DNA of 64,000 nt from Galbitalea sp036266835 (lineage in GTDB: Bacteria > Actinomycetota > Actinomycetes > Actinomycetales > Microbacteriaceae): assembly GCA_036266835.1 (NCBI GenBank), contig DATAXD010000036.1:1-64000 (forward strand), written 5' to 3'. The notes below the pieces were generated by a model. It ran no database searches. It saw only the letters and a list, made by a program, of their open reading frames with translations, and was not told the DNA's origin. Numbering within the stretch: the first letter of the stretch is position 1; each line of letters opens with the position of its first letter. Position numbers and translations under genes: made by a program. Shown one piece after another: positions 7,378 to 14,805 of the stretch.

Positions 7378-8331
7378 ATGGCAGACACCGCAACAGCGTT
7401 GGGAACCCATCCCGCGAGCGTCACGCTGGGTCTGCCTCACCGTGGGCGCCGTCGACTGAATCGACGATCGCGAGTGGGCTGGCTGTTCGTCGCACCGTTC
7501 GCGATCGTCTTTCTCGTGTTCCTCGTCGCACCCCTCGTCTATGCCTTCTATCTGAGCCTGTTCACTAAGGGGCTAGCCACTGGCACCACATTCGCCGGTA
7601 TCGACAACTACATCAAGGCCTTCACCGACACGTCGTTCCTGAACGGCGTGTGGTTCGTGTTCCGCTTCTCGATCGTGCTCATCCCGATCCAGATGCTGGT
7701 CTCACTGGCGGCGGCCCTCGTGCTGGATGCCCTCACAACACGGTTCGCGCGGTTCGCGCGGCTCATGATCTTCCTGCCCTACGCCGTGCCGGTTGTGATC
7801 GGCGCCTTAATGTGGGGATTCCTGTACAGCCCCAGCTTCGGGCCTCTTAGCCAGATCTTCGGCCTGTTCGGCGCGCAGGCACCGTTCCTGTTAAGTCCCA
7901 GCAATGTCTTCGGCGGCCTGATCATCGTCGTCACGTGGCAGTGGGCCGGCTACTACATGATCATCATCTACGCGGCGCTTCGCGGGATTGACCCGACTCT
8001 CTATGAGGCGGCAAGGATCGATGGCGCGAACGCCTGGCAGGTCGCAGTACGGATCAAGGTGCCGATGGTGTCGTCGGCGCTCATCCTCATCCTGGTGTTC
8101 GCGCTCATCGGAACACTGCAGTTCTTCGTCGAACCCTCGATTCTGACCCCCGTCGCAAACGGCAGTATCACCTCGGACTTCACCCCGAACATCTATGCGT
8201 TCAACCTGGCGTTCCAGTACGCGCAATTCAACTACGCGTCGACGATCTCGTTCGCGCTCGGCATTGTCGTGTTCATCGCGGTGTACATCTTCTTATTCGC
8301 GACTCGCAAGCGGGGGAGCTTCCTTTCATGA
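7378..8331 (+). CDS. Carbohydrate ABC transporter permease, MalF type
   Basis: A 317-residue inner-membrane permease with about six membrane segments; the first is at about residues 35-60 (LFVAPFAIVFLVFLVAPLVYAFYLSLF). The EAA loop for ATPase contact is visible as YEAARIDGANAWQVAVRIKVPMV (about 210-232). ATG at 7378 has AAGGAG upstream. It overlaps the next permease by four bases (ATGA), so the two are translationally coupled. Together they form the channel for arabino-oligosaccharides. Confidence 0.9.
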   Translation: MADTATALGTHPASVTLGLPHRGRRRLNRRSRVGWLFVAPFAIVFLVFLVAPLVYAFYLSLFTKGLATGTTFAGIDNYIKAFTDTSFLNGVWFVFRFSIVLIPIQMLVSLAAALVLDALTTRFARFARLMIFLPYAVPVVIGALMWGFLYSPSFGPLSQIFGLFGAQAPFLLSPSNVFGGLIIVVTWQWAGYYMIIIYAALRGIDPTLYEAARIDGANAWQVAVRIKVPMVSSALILILVFALIGTLQFFVEPSILTPVANGSITSDFTPNIYAFNLAFQYAQFNYASTISFALGIVVFIAVYIFLFATRKRGSFLS

Positions 8332-9239
8332 CTACCGCAGATTTCCGCGCGCGGCGGCCGCTCACGAGGAATACGCTCACGGGTCGCGGCACCGGTCGCA
8401 ACACACTTGGCCACATCTTTCTCGGGATCCTGGTTATCTACTTCCTGATCCCCATCTGGTTCCTGGTCGTGGCGAGCACGAAGGATGCCCACGGACTGTT
8501 CGCCGGTTCCGCGGGGGCGCTGTGGTTCGACAAGAACTTCAATCTGGCCCAGAACGTCCACGACCTCTTCACCTATGACGGCGGCATCTATCTTCAGTGG
8601 ATCGGCAACTCACTGCTCTATGCCGTGAGCGGTGGCGTTGGCGCGACCATCCTCTGTGTTCTCGCGGGCTACGCATTCGCGAAGTTCCGCTTTCGGGGAC
8701 GCAGCCTGACGTTTGCCCTTCTGCTCGGGTCCGTCATGGTTCCACTGACAGCTCTTGTGATTCCGACGTTCCTGCTGCTGTCCTACCTGAATCTCACGAA
8801 CACGATCTGGGCCGTCATCCTGCCGTCGCTACTCAACCCGTTCGGCGTGTATCTCATGCGGGTCTACGCGGTCGACGCAGTACCGGATGACCTGCTCGAT
8901 GCGGCACGGGTGGATGGCGCGGGCGAGTTCAGAACGTTCGTCCAGGTGGCGTTGCCCCTGATGCGGCCCGCCGTCGTCACGGTGCTGCTTCTCTCGATCG
9001 TCGGGGTCTGGAACAACTACTTCCTGCCCCTGGCCATGCTGTCGAGTTCGAACCTCTACCCCGTCACCGTGGGGATTGGGCTCTGGGAGGGTCTCGCGTC
9101 GTCGAACAACGGCGGCGGAACCTCGCTGTGGAACATCATCATCATCGGTGCCTTCGTGTCGATCGTGCCGCTGATCATCGCGTTCCTGTCATTGCAGAAG
9201 TACTGGCAGGGCGGCCTCTCGCTCGGAAGCCTCAAGTAG
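8328..9239 (+). CDS. Carbohydrate ABC transporter permease, MalG type
   Basis: A 303-residue permease with six predicted membrane segments (first at about 28-50, LGHIFLGILVIYFLIPIWFLVVAST). The EAA motif reads LLDAARVDGAGEFRTFVQVALPLMRPA (about 188-212). The C-terminus LSLQKYWQGGLSLGSLK is characteristic of MalG-like subunits. It partners the permease at 7378, whose stop it overlaps, and is followed 39 bp later by the arabinofuranosidase gene. Confidence 0.9.
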   Translation: MTTADFRARRPLTRNTLTGRGTGRNTLGHIFLGILVIYFLIPIWFLVVASTKDAHGLFAGSAGALWFDKNFNLAQNVHDLFTYDGGIYLQWIGNSLLYAVSGGVGATILCVLAGYAFAKFRFRGRSLTFALLLGSVMVPLTALVIPTFLLLSYLNLTNTIWAVILPSLLNPFGVYLMRVYAVDAVPDDLLDAARVDGAGEFRTFVQVALPLMRPAVVTVLLLSIVGVWNNYFLPLAMLSSSNLYPVTVGIGLWEGLASSNNGGGTSLWNIIIIGAFVSIVPLIIAFLSLQKYWQGGLSLGSLK

Positions 9240-9278
9240 CCCGCCGCACAACACACAGACCAGAAACGAAAGCGAACC

Positions 9279-10790
9279 ATGCCCAACGCCGCTCTGACGC
9301 TCGACCCACACTTCACCGTAGGAGTGGTGGACCGGCGGCTCTTCGGATCTTTCATCGAGCATCTCGGTCGGTGCGTGTACGACGGGATCTACGAGCCATC
9401 CCACCCAACGGCGGATGCTCAGGGCTTTCGCGAGGATGTGCTCGAACTCGTGCGCGAGCTCGGCGTTTCGACGATCCGCTACCCAGGGGGAAACTTCGTC
9501 TCCGGATTTCGTTGGGAGGATGCGATCGGGCCTAAGCAAGACCGCCCGTCCCGGCTCGATCTGGCCTGGCATTCGACCGAGTCGAACGAGGTTGGCATCG
9601 ACGAATTTGCCGGCTGGCTCGAGAAGACCGGCAGCGAGATGATGTACGCGGTCAATCTGGGCACCCGGGGCGTGCAGGAGGCCCTCGATGTTCTCGAGTA
9701 CACGAACATCCGCTCCGGCACCCGGCTCTCGGACACGAGGGCGGCGAATGGGCGACCCGAGCCATACGGGATACGGATGTGGTGCCTCGGCAACGAGATG
9801 GACGGGCCATGGCAGCTCGGTCACCGCTCGGCATCCGACTACGGCAAACTCGCCTCCCAGACGGCTCGAGCGATGCGCCAGCTCGACCCCTCCATCGAAC
9901 TGGTCGTGTGTGGGAGTTCGAGTGCGCACATGCCCACGTTCGGTTCGTGGGAGCGCACGGTTCTCGAGCACACCTACGAGGATGTGGACTTCATCTCCTG
10001 TCACGCCTACTACGAAGAGTTGGACGGCGACACCGCAAGCTTTCTCGCTTCGGCTGTCGACATGGATCACTTCATCGAATCAGTGGTGGCGACCGCCGAC
10101 TCGGTGGGTGCAGCACTGAAGAGCACGAAGAAGATCAACGTCTCGTTCGATGAGTGGAACGTCTGGTATCAGAGCCGCTACCACGGGGTCGACCGGATTA
10201 CGGGGATCGAGAATTGGCCGACCGCGCCGCGACTCCTCGAAGACAGCTACTCGGTGGTCGACGCTGTCGTTGTTGGCAGCCTGCTCATCTCACTGCTCAA
10301 GCATGCCGACCGCGTGACATCCGCGTCTCTGGCTCAGCTTGTCAATGTGATCGCGCCGATCATGACCGAGCCCGGGGGCGGGACGTGGCGCCAGACAACC
10401 TTCTACCCCTTCGCGCTGACCTCGCGCCTGGCGACCGGGGCGGCGCTCGAGGTCAAGCTCGAATCAGACACCTACGAGACGAAAACCTACGGCGAGGTGT
10501 GCACGGTAGACGCGGTCGCCACCCACGATGCGGTCAACGGCCGCACTGCCATTTTCCTAGTCAATCGCGCCCAGGACGCGCCAACGTCCATCAGCATCGA
10601 CGTCAGCAATCTCGGCCTGATCGGCATCGCTGAGACGCACACGCTCGCCGACGATGACATCTACGCGCGAAACACGCTCGTCGACCCCGAGCGGGTCGTT
10701 TTGAAAGCCAACGAGTCCGCGGGCATCGCCGACGGTGTGCTGACGATCACCCTCCCCGCCGTTTCGTGGACAGCGATCGCGCTCGCGTGA
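9279..10790 (+). CDS. abfA: Alpha-L-arabinofuranosidase, GH51
   Basis: A 503-residue intracellular GH51 enzyme that removes terminal alpha-L-arabinofuranosyl units from oligosaccharides after import. The front reads LFGSFIEHLGRCVYDGIYEP and IRYPGGNFVSGFRWED. Acid/base Glu173 is in CLGNEMDGPW and nucleophile Glu292 in SFDEWNVWY; these nearly coincide with the family positions (about 175 and 294). No signal peptide. It overlaps the next gene by four bases (GTGA), so export of the endo-enzyme and internal debranching are co-expressed. Confidence 0.93.
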   Translation: MPNAALTLDPHFTVGVVDRRLFGSFIEHLGRCVYDGIYEPSHPTADAQGFREDVLELVRELGVSTIRYPGGNFVSGFRWEDAIGPKQDRPSRLDLAWHSTESNEVGIDEFAGWLEKTGSEMMYAVNLGTRGVQEALDVLEYTNIRSGTRLSDTRAANGRPEPYGIRMWCLGNEMDGPWQLGHRSASDYGKLASQTARAMRQLDPSIELVVCGSSSAHMPTFGSWERTVLEHTYEDVDFISCHAYYEELDGDTASFLASAVDMDHFIESVVATADSVGAALKSTKKINVSFDEWNVWYQSRYHGVDRITGIENWPTAPRLLEDSYSVVDAVVVGSLLISLLKHADRVTSASLAQLVNVIAPIMTEPGGGTWRQTTFYPFALTSRLATGAALEVKLESDTYETKTYGEVCTVDAVATHDAVNGRTAIFLVNRAQDAPTSISIDVSNLGLIGIAETHTLADDDIYARNTLVDPERVVLKANESAGIADGVLTITLPAVSWTAIALA

Positions 10791-11785
10791 AGCGCCCAAA
10801 GATTCTCGCCGTCGTCACGGCGGTCGCGCTTGCCGTGGTTCTTGCCGGATGCTCGTCGACGAGCCCACGCCTCGCGGTCAGCGGGGATCTCGCTGCGCAC
10901 GACCCGGACATCGTCGTCGGCCAGAACGGCGCACCGTGGTACGTGTACTCGACGGGCGACGAGTCGATCGGCGGCGGCAACATCGAGATCCGCTCGTCGA
11001 GCGATGGTCACGACTGGAAGCTCATTGGAACCGTGTGGAAGCACAAGCCCGCCTGGCTCGAGAAGAGCGTGCCCGGTGTCACCAACCTCTGGGCACCGGA
11101 GCTCTTTCACCACGGCTCGACCTGGTACCTCTATTACGCGGCGTCGACGTTCGGCTCCAACAAGTCGGTAATAGCCCTGGCGACCAACACCACGCTGGAT
11201 CCTCACAGCGCGAATTACCGATGGGTGGATCAAGGCATCGTGATCGCCTCGAACAGCTCGGACAACTACAACGCGATCGACCCGACAGTTATCGATGACG
11301 GATCAGGCAACGGATGGATGGCCTTCGGCTCGTTCTGGGGCGGCATCCAGCTGGTCAAACTGTCGTGGCCGTCAGGCGAGCTCGCGCGCGGAACCGTTCC
11401 CACGCAGATTGCGTACCGTGGTTCACCGCCCGATGCGATCGAAGGATCGACGATCATCCATCACGGCGGCGCGTATTTTCTGATCGTCTCGCGTGACCTG
11501 TGTTGCCGCGGGGTTGGAAGCACCTACAACATGGCCGTTGGCCGGGCGACTAGTGTTCAGGGGCCCTATGTCGACGAAAACGGACATCCAATGCTCGACG
11601 ATGGTGGCACACTGCTGCTGGCCACCCGCGGAAACCAGATCGGGCCCGGCGGGGAGTCGTACTCAGACGGCTACCTGGCCTGGCACTTCTACGACGGAAA
11701 CACGGACGGCGCGACCACCCTGGCCATCCAGAAGCTCGGCTGGACCGCAGACGGATGGCCGACTCTCGCAGCGGGCTCGGCCTAA
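10787..11785 (+). CDS. GH43 arabinan endo-1,5-alpha-L-arabinosidase, lipoprotein
   Basis: About 332 residues. The N-terminus KRPKILAVVTAVALAVVLAGCSST is a lipoprotein signal with Cys near residue 22, so the enzyme acts outside the cell. GH43 landmarks: AHDPDIVV (base Asp), NAIDPTVIDD (pKa-tuning Asp), GNGWMAFGSFWGGIQ and PDAIEGSTII (acid Glu), in the order seen in arabinanases. Its job is to cut arabinan into oligomers for the importer upstream. GTG at 10787 overlaps the GH51 stop. The 3-prime end overlaps a convergent small gene by four bases. Confidence 0.9.
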   Translation: MKRPKILAVVTAVALAVVLAGCSSTSPRLAVSGDLAAHDPDIVVGQNGAPWYVYSTGDESIGGGNIEIRSSSDGHDWKLIGTVWKHKPAWLEKSVPGVTNLWAPELFHHGSTWYLYYAASTFGSNKSVIALATNTTLDPHSANYRWVDQGIVIASNSSDNYNAIDPTVIDDGSGNGWMAFGSFWGGIQLVKLSWPSGELARGTVPTQIAYRGSPPDAIEGSTIIHHGGAYFLIVSRDLCCRGVGSTYNMAVGRATSVQGPYVDENGHPMLDDGGTLLLATRGNQIGPGGESYSDGYLAWHFYDGNTDGATTLAIQKLGWTADGWPTLAAGSA

Positions 11786-11931
11786 GCCGTTCGATCCCCG
11801 CGCCAGAGAAACGCCACCCACCGTCCGCATCGCCGGCAGATGTATGCCGCTCCGTCGTTCAGGGAGTGTAGTTTCGCCCGCGGGAGATCCCGTCCACAAC
11901 ATGAACAATAGAGCTGGGTTTCGTCACTCAT
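11782..11931 (-). CDS. Small zinc-ribbon protein (49 aa), hypothetical
   Basis: Reads YCSCCGRDLPRAKL ... YICRRCGRWVAFLWRG: two CxxC pairs about 20 residues apart, one zinc ribbon with a basic, aromatic tail. I take the ATG at 11931, which has an AAAGGA site nine bases upstream, over an upstream codon at 11979. No function can be assigned; it could bind nucleic acid or a protein partner. It converges with, and slightly overlaps, the arabinanase gene. Confidence 0.6.
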   Translation of the reverse strand: MSDETQLYCSCCGRDLPRAKLHSLNDGAAYICRRCGRWVAFLWRGDRTA

Positions 11932-11958
11932 GGGTTGCGATCCTTTCGATTCGTCAGT

Positions 11959-11975
11959 GTAGATCACGGATCTAC
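11959..11975. terminator. Short palindrome after arsR
   Basis: GTAGATC-ACG-GATCTAC, 7-base arms with a 3-base loop, lies between the arsR stop and the small zinc-ribbon gene, both on the minus strand. It may end the arsR transcript or be an operator for the small gene. No T-run follows. Confidence 0.35.
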
Positions 11976-12004
11976 CCAAGTCCTGCCCGGAGTGATGGTT
12001 AGCG

Positions 12005-12355
12005 TCAGACCGTCACCAGCAGCCGAGCGACTCCGTCAAGCGCGCCGGGCACGAGTTTGTAGTATGCCCACGTCCCCCGCTTCGACCGAGCCAAATAGCC
12101 GGCATCGACAAGAATCTTCAGGTGGTGCGAGACGGTGGGTTGGCCAAGCCCGAGCCGCTCGGTGAGGTCACAGACACAGGCCTCAGCATCCTCGTGCGCG
12201 GCCACCATCGAGATGATCCGCAACCGAGCCGGATCGGCGAGCGCCTTCAGTGATGAGGCCAGGTTGGTGGCGTTGTCGTCGGTGATGGCCTCACGGGTCA
12301 GTGGCCCGCAGCAGGCGGTGACGTCACGAACCGGCAGGAGCTCCATCAGGGTCAT
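12005..12355 (-). CDS. arsR: ArsR-family arsenic-responsive repressor
   Basis: About 116 residues. Winged HTH: LKALADPARLRIISMV ... CVCDLTERLGLGQPTVSHHLKILVDAGYL. Cys15-Cys16 near the N-terminus plus Cys60 and Cys62 in the DNA-binding region resemble the C15/C16/C55 arsenite site of Corynebacterium glutamicum ArsR rather than the E. coli CxC-only site. The start is uncertain: ATG at 12355 or 12373. Divergent from arsC with two near-identical operator-like sequences between them, so arsenite should release both directions. Confidence 0.9.
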   Translation of the reverse strand: MTLMELLPVRDVTACCGPLTREAITDDNATNLASSLKALADPARLRIISMVAAHEDAEACVCDLTERLGLGQPTVSHHLKILVDAGYLARSKRGTWAYYKLVPGALDGVARLLVTV

Positions 12356-12374
12356 GTCTGAATTCTCACACATA

Positions 12375-12425
12375 CATTGACAAACATCGATGGATTGGGG
12401 ATTCTTACATCGACAAACGTCAATT
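12375..12425. promoter_or_regulatory. Two ArsR operator-like sites
   Basis: CATTGACAAACATCGATG (12375-12392) and CATCGACAAACGTCAATT (12408-12425) share 14 of 18 positions and are 33 bp apart start to start, about three helical turns on the same face. Each is an imperfect palindrome of the CATTGA...TCGATG kind. They fill the gap between arsR and arsC, with the second just before the arsC ribosome site. Confidence 0.65.
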
Positions 12426-12439
12426 TACGGAGGATCCTC

Positions 12440-12844
12440 GTGGCGGACAAACCGCGCGTCCTATTCGTGTGCATCCACAATGCCGGACGCAGCCAGATGG
12501 CAGCCGGCTACGCGCGAGCGCTTTCGAGCGGCGCGATCGAGGTTCGGTCAGGTGGTTCCGAACCGGGGGACGAGATCAACCCGGTCGCGATCGCGGCGAT
12601 GGCCGAAGACGGCATCGACATCTCGGACGGTGTGCCGCAGCTGATGACAAACGAAGTCGTTCGACACTCCGACGTCGTAATCACCATGGGATGCGGGGAT
12701 GTCTGCCCGATCTTCCCCGGCAAACGGTACGAAGACTGGGAGCTCACCGACCCCGCAGGCCTTCCCCTCGACCGCGTGCGCCCGATTCGCGACGAAATCA
12801 AAACTCGAGTCCAGACACTCCTCACAGAACTTCTGCCGGCATGA
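12440..12844 (+). CDS. arsC: Arsenate reductase, low-molecular-weight phosphatase type
   Basis: A 134-residue ArsC of the LMW tyrosine-phosphatase fold. The P-loop CxxxxxR is at Cys11-Arg17 (CIHNAGRSQ), with further redox Cys85 and Cys89 in GCGDVCP and the Asp motif in YEDWELTDPAG. It reduces arsenate to arsenite with thioredoxin or mycothiol as donor. GTG at 12440 is chosen for GGAGGA upstream; a TTG-like start further up would run through the operators. Its product arsenite needs an exporter, which is not in this stretch. A Cys-rich microprotein gene follows 31 bp downstream. Confidence 0.92.
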   Translation: MADKPRVLFVCIHNAGRSQMAAGYARALSSGAIEVRSGGSEPGDEINPVAIAAMAEDGIDISDGVPQLMTNEVVRHSDVVITMGCGDVCPIFPGKRYEDWELTDPAGLPLDRVRPIRDEIKTRVQTLLTELLPA

Positions 12845-12875
12845 CGGTTTCGAAAAGACGGAAGGGGGTGATCGC

Positions 12876-12920
12876 GTGAACGACGAAGAGGAATGCTGCG
12901 CCGGTATCGGCTGCTGCTGA
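12876..12920 (+). CDS. 14-residue Cys-rich microprotein of the ars operon
   Basis: GTG at 12876 to TGA at 12920 encodes MNDEEECCAGIGCC. An almost perfect ribosome site (AAGGGGGTGA, 12862-12871) sits four bases before the GTG, far stronger than chance, and a 10-bp hairpin follows 10 bases after the stop. So a short reading frame is framed by initiation and termination signals in the same transcript as arsC. Two vicinal Cys pairs (CC-x4-CC) behind an acidic front could bind arsenite or another thiophilic metal. I know no described family; real translation is inferred. Confidence 0.6.
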   Translation: MNDEEECCAGIGCC

Positions 12921-12930
12921 TCTGAGACGG

Positions 12931-12957
12931 CTGACGGCAGTGCATGCCTGCCGTCAG
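12931..12957. terminator. Hairpin terminator of the ars operon
   Basis: CTGACGGCAG pairs perfectly with CTGCCGTCAG around a 7-base loop. It lies between the ars genes and the convergent HxlR gene, so it can serve both directions. No clear T-run, as is common in actinobacteria. Confidence 0.7.
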
Positions 12958-12970
12958 TTGAATCATGTGG

Positions 12971-13612
12971 TCACGCGGCCAGGTGGAACGTGCTCGCGAA
13001 TCTCCCGAGCAGGTCGCCGGGCCCGTGTAGTACCTCAACGACCCCTGTCGCGATTGCGCGATCGGCCGCGAGCTCGCCCGTGATGAGATGCCGGATGCCC
13101 GGCCCAGCGGCAAAAGCAAGGTCGACGGGTCCGTCGCCGCGTCGCACATCGAGAGCGGCGCCGTCGACTCGAATCAGTAATTCGGCAGGCCCGAAGCGAG
13201 CGGCGTAAGCGGTCGCAGGCAAGGTAGCAGCGACCAGCGGTCGAAACGCCGTCCGCAGATCCATGGTCATGGAGTCGGGTGTTATGACCTGCTCCGCACG
13301 CGGATCACCGAGCGCCTTGAAGCCCCACGCGCCGAGCGCGAGAACGACGGGCTCAAGCTCGCGGCCGTAAGGCGTCAACTCGTAGACGATGATGCGCGAG
13401 TGCGGCGCACGTCGAAGCACCCCTGCTGCCTGCAATTCCTTCAGCCGTGCGGCCAGGATGTTGCTCGGAATTCGCGGCAGGCCTGCAGCGAGCTCACCGT
13501 AGCGACGCGGCCCGACGAGCAGGTCGCGGACGATGAGGAGCGCCCATCGTTCGCCGACCAGCTCGAGCGCCTGGGTGATGCCGCCGTACTGCCCGTAGTC
13601 GCGTGCGACCAC
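12971..13612 (-). CDS. HxlR-family regulator with C-terminal SCP2-like domain
   Basis: 213 residues. Residues 1-100 form an HxlR winged helix: YGGITQALELVGERWALLIVRDLL, RRYGELAAGLPRIPSNILAARLKELQAAGVL, then the wing. The rest (about 110-213, ELLIRVDGAALDVRRGDGPVDLAF... FHLA) looks like an SCP2-type lipid-binding fold, a known fusion in actinobacteria. It lies five bases downstream of the VOC gene, so the two are one operon; probably a sensor for the compound the VOC protein handles. Confidence 0.85.
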   Translation of the reverse strand: MVARDYGQYGGITQALELVGERWALLIVRDLLVGPRRYGELAAGLPRIPSNILAARLKELQAAGVLRRAPHSRIIVYELTPYGRELEPVVLALGAWGFKALGDPRAEQVITPDSMTMDLRTAFRPLVAATLPATAYAARFGPAELLIRVDGAALDVRRGDGPVDLAFAAGPGIRHLITGELAADRAIATGVVEVLHGPGDLLGRFASTFHLAA

Positions 13613-13617
13613 CGACC

Positions 13618-14058
13618 TCAGCCCTGCTGGCTCGCGTACGCCGCCGGGCCCTGAGCCGCCGCGACCGGGTCCATCCAGCCGAACTCCAGCACGTTGCCGT
13701 CCGGGTCGGTGAGTTGCCGCTGGTACATGAAGCCGTAGTCCGAACCGGGATGAGCCTCCGAACCGCCCGCGGCGAGGCCGTCGGCAACAGACTTGTCGAC
13801 CGCCTGCCGGCTGTCGAGGAAGATGGCGGTCGCGACGGAGGGATTCACCGCCGGGTCGCCGATCGGCAGGTCGGTGAAGGTCTGGAAGAACTCCCGCACC
13901 AGGATCATGAAATAGCTGTGGTCTTCTTCGACCACGACGCAGGCCGCGTTGTGGTCGGTGAAGAGCGGATTGATGGTGAAACCTATGGCCGTGTAGAACG
14001 CCTTGGCGCGGTCAAGGTCGGTTACGGGCAGGTTGACGAACATCCCAGTCACGGGCAT
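13618..14058 (-). CDS. VOC-family protein (glyoxalase-like)
   Basis: 146 residues, one VOC module: MFVNLPVTDLDRAKAFYTAIGF at the front and YGFMYQRQLTDPDGNVLEFGWMDP near the end, with Glu in the C-terminal metal strand. Close relatives are often labelled lactoylglutathione lyase, but the true substrate is unknown. A palindrome 40-58 bp upstream probably is the HxlR operator, and the regulator gene follows directly. Confidence 0.82.
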   Translation of the reverse strand: MPVTGMFVNLPVTDLDRAKAFYTAIGFTINPLFTDHNAACVVVEEDHSYFMILVREFFQTFTDLPIGDPAVNPSVATAIFLDSRQAVDKSVADGLAAGGSEAHPGSDYGFMYQRQLTDPDGNVLEFGWMDPVAAAQGPAAYASQQG

Positions 14059-14097
14059 CGCGGTCTCCTTTTGTGATTCGTGGATGAATAGCTACCA

Positions 14098-14116
14098 CAC
14101 TTGCAAAAAACAAGTG
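14098..14116. promoter_or_regulatory. Probable HxlR operator
   Basis: CACTTG-CAAAAAA-CAAGTG, a 6-base inverted repeat with a 7-base A-rich centre, lies 40 bp upstream of the VOC/HxlR operon. Its shape fits a dimeric winged-helix regulator; the link to HxlR is inferred from location. Confidence 0.45.
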
Positions 14117-14164
14117 CCACGTCAAGTGGTCGACGCATTCATCCCCGCGCGATGCACCGGGCCG

Positions 14165-14716
14165 TCACTCCGCCAGGATTTTCTTCGCCAGTGCGGTCAG
14201 TTGCGCGTCCGAAGCGCTCAGGCCTGCGATGTTGATGTCGAAACCGCCAGCGAGAACATCCATCGCCTTGCCGTTTGAGAAGTTCAGAATGAGTGCGGCG
14301 TCGCCAACTCCGGAGACGGATGTCGCGGTCGCGCCCGTGTTTTGACCGGACAACAGCGAGCTCTTGAAATTGCTTGCGGTCAAGCCCTTGCTGGGAAGAA
14401 TCGCGACGATGGGTCCGTCCTTCGATGCGGTTTCATAGGAGCAGATCAAACTGGTCGAGTCGCTGCTGACGGTCGGTCCGTAGGCGGGTATCCCCAGTGT
14501 GGCTGACACGACTGCGGCCGACAGGCAGGTTTTCGGGAGTGTGAACGAGCCGCCCGATGGGTTCGAGCCGCCTGATCCGGGCGCCTGAGAAGCCGATGTG
14601 TTCGAACCGGACCCGCCGGGCGACCCCGGGAGCCCTCCAGCGGAGCATCCGGCCAGCGACCAGACGGCCGCGAGCGAAATGACCACCGCGGCAGCTACAC
14701 CAACACGACGTGACAT
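14165..14716 (-). CDS. Hypothetical secreted lipoprotein
   Basis: 183 residues. The N-terminus RRVGVAAAVVISLAAVWSLAGCSAGG is a lipoprotein signal (LAGC, Cys at about 24), followed by a Gly/Ser linker to about 55 and a compact domain with a Cys pair (KTCLSAAVVSATLG and SLICSYE), as in DUF3558-like or sensor-type lipoproteins of actinobacteria. Function unknown. It stands about 90 bp downstream of the racemase gene, separated by a hairpin. Confidence 0.72.
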   Translation of the reverse strand: MSRRVGVAAAVVISLAAVWSLAGCSAGGLPGSPGGSGSNTSASQAPGSGGSNPSGGSFTLPKTCLSAAVVSATLGIPAYGPTVSSDSTSLICSYETASKDGPIVAILPSKGLTASNFKSSLLSGQNTGATATSVSGVGDAALILNFSNGKAMDVLAGGFDINIAGLSASDAQLTALAKKILAE

Positions 14717-14756
14717 GATTCCTACTTTCGGACCAAGCGATAAACGAAACCGAATG

Positions 14757-14799
14757 ATTACGCCGCACGCTACGGTGAAGCCCGTAACGTCTGCGTAAT
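14757..14799 (-). terminator. Possible terminator after the racemase gene
   Basis: ATTACGC (14757-14763) pairs with GCGTAAT (14793-14799), with an inner ACGG/CCGT pair. It lies just beyond the stop of the racemase gene on the minus strand. Imperfect, and could instead be a regulatory element of the lipoprotein gene. Confidence 0.35.
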
Positions 14800-14805
14800 A
14801 CCCGG

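Noticed and set aside
12377..12439. Longer arsC N-terminus
   Set aside because: The added codons overlap both operator-like sites; GTG 12440 follows a GGAGGA site directly.
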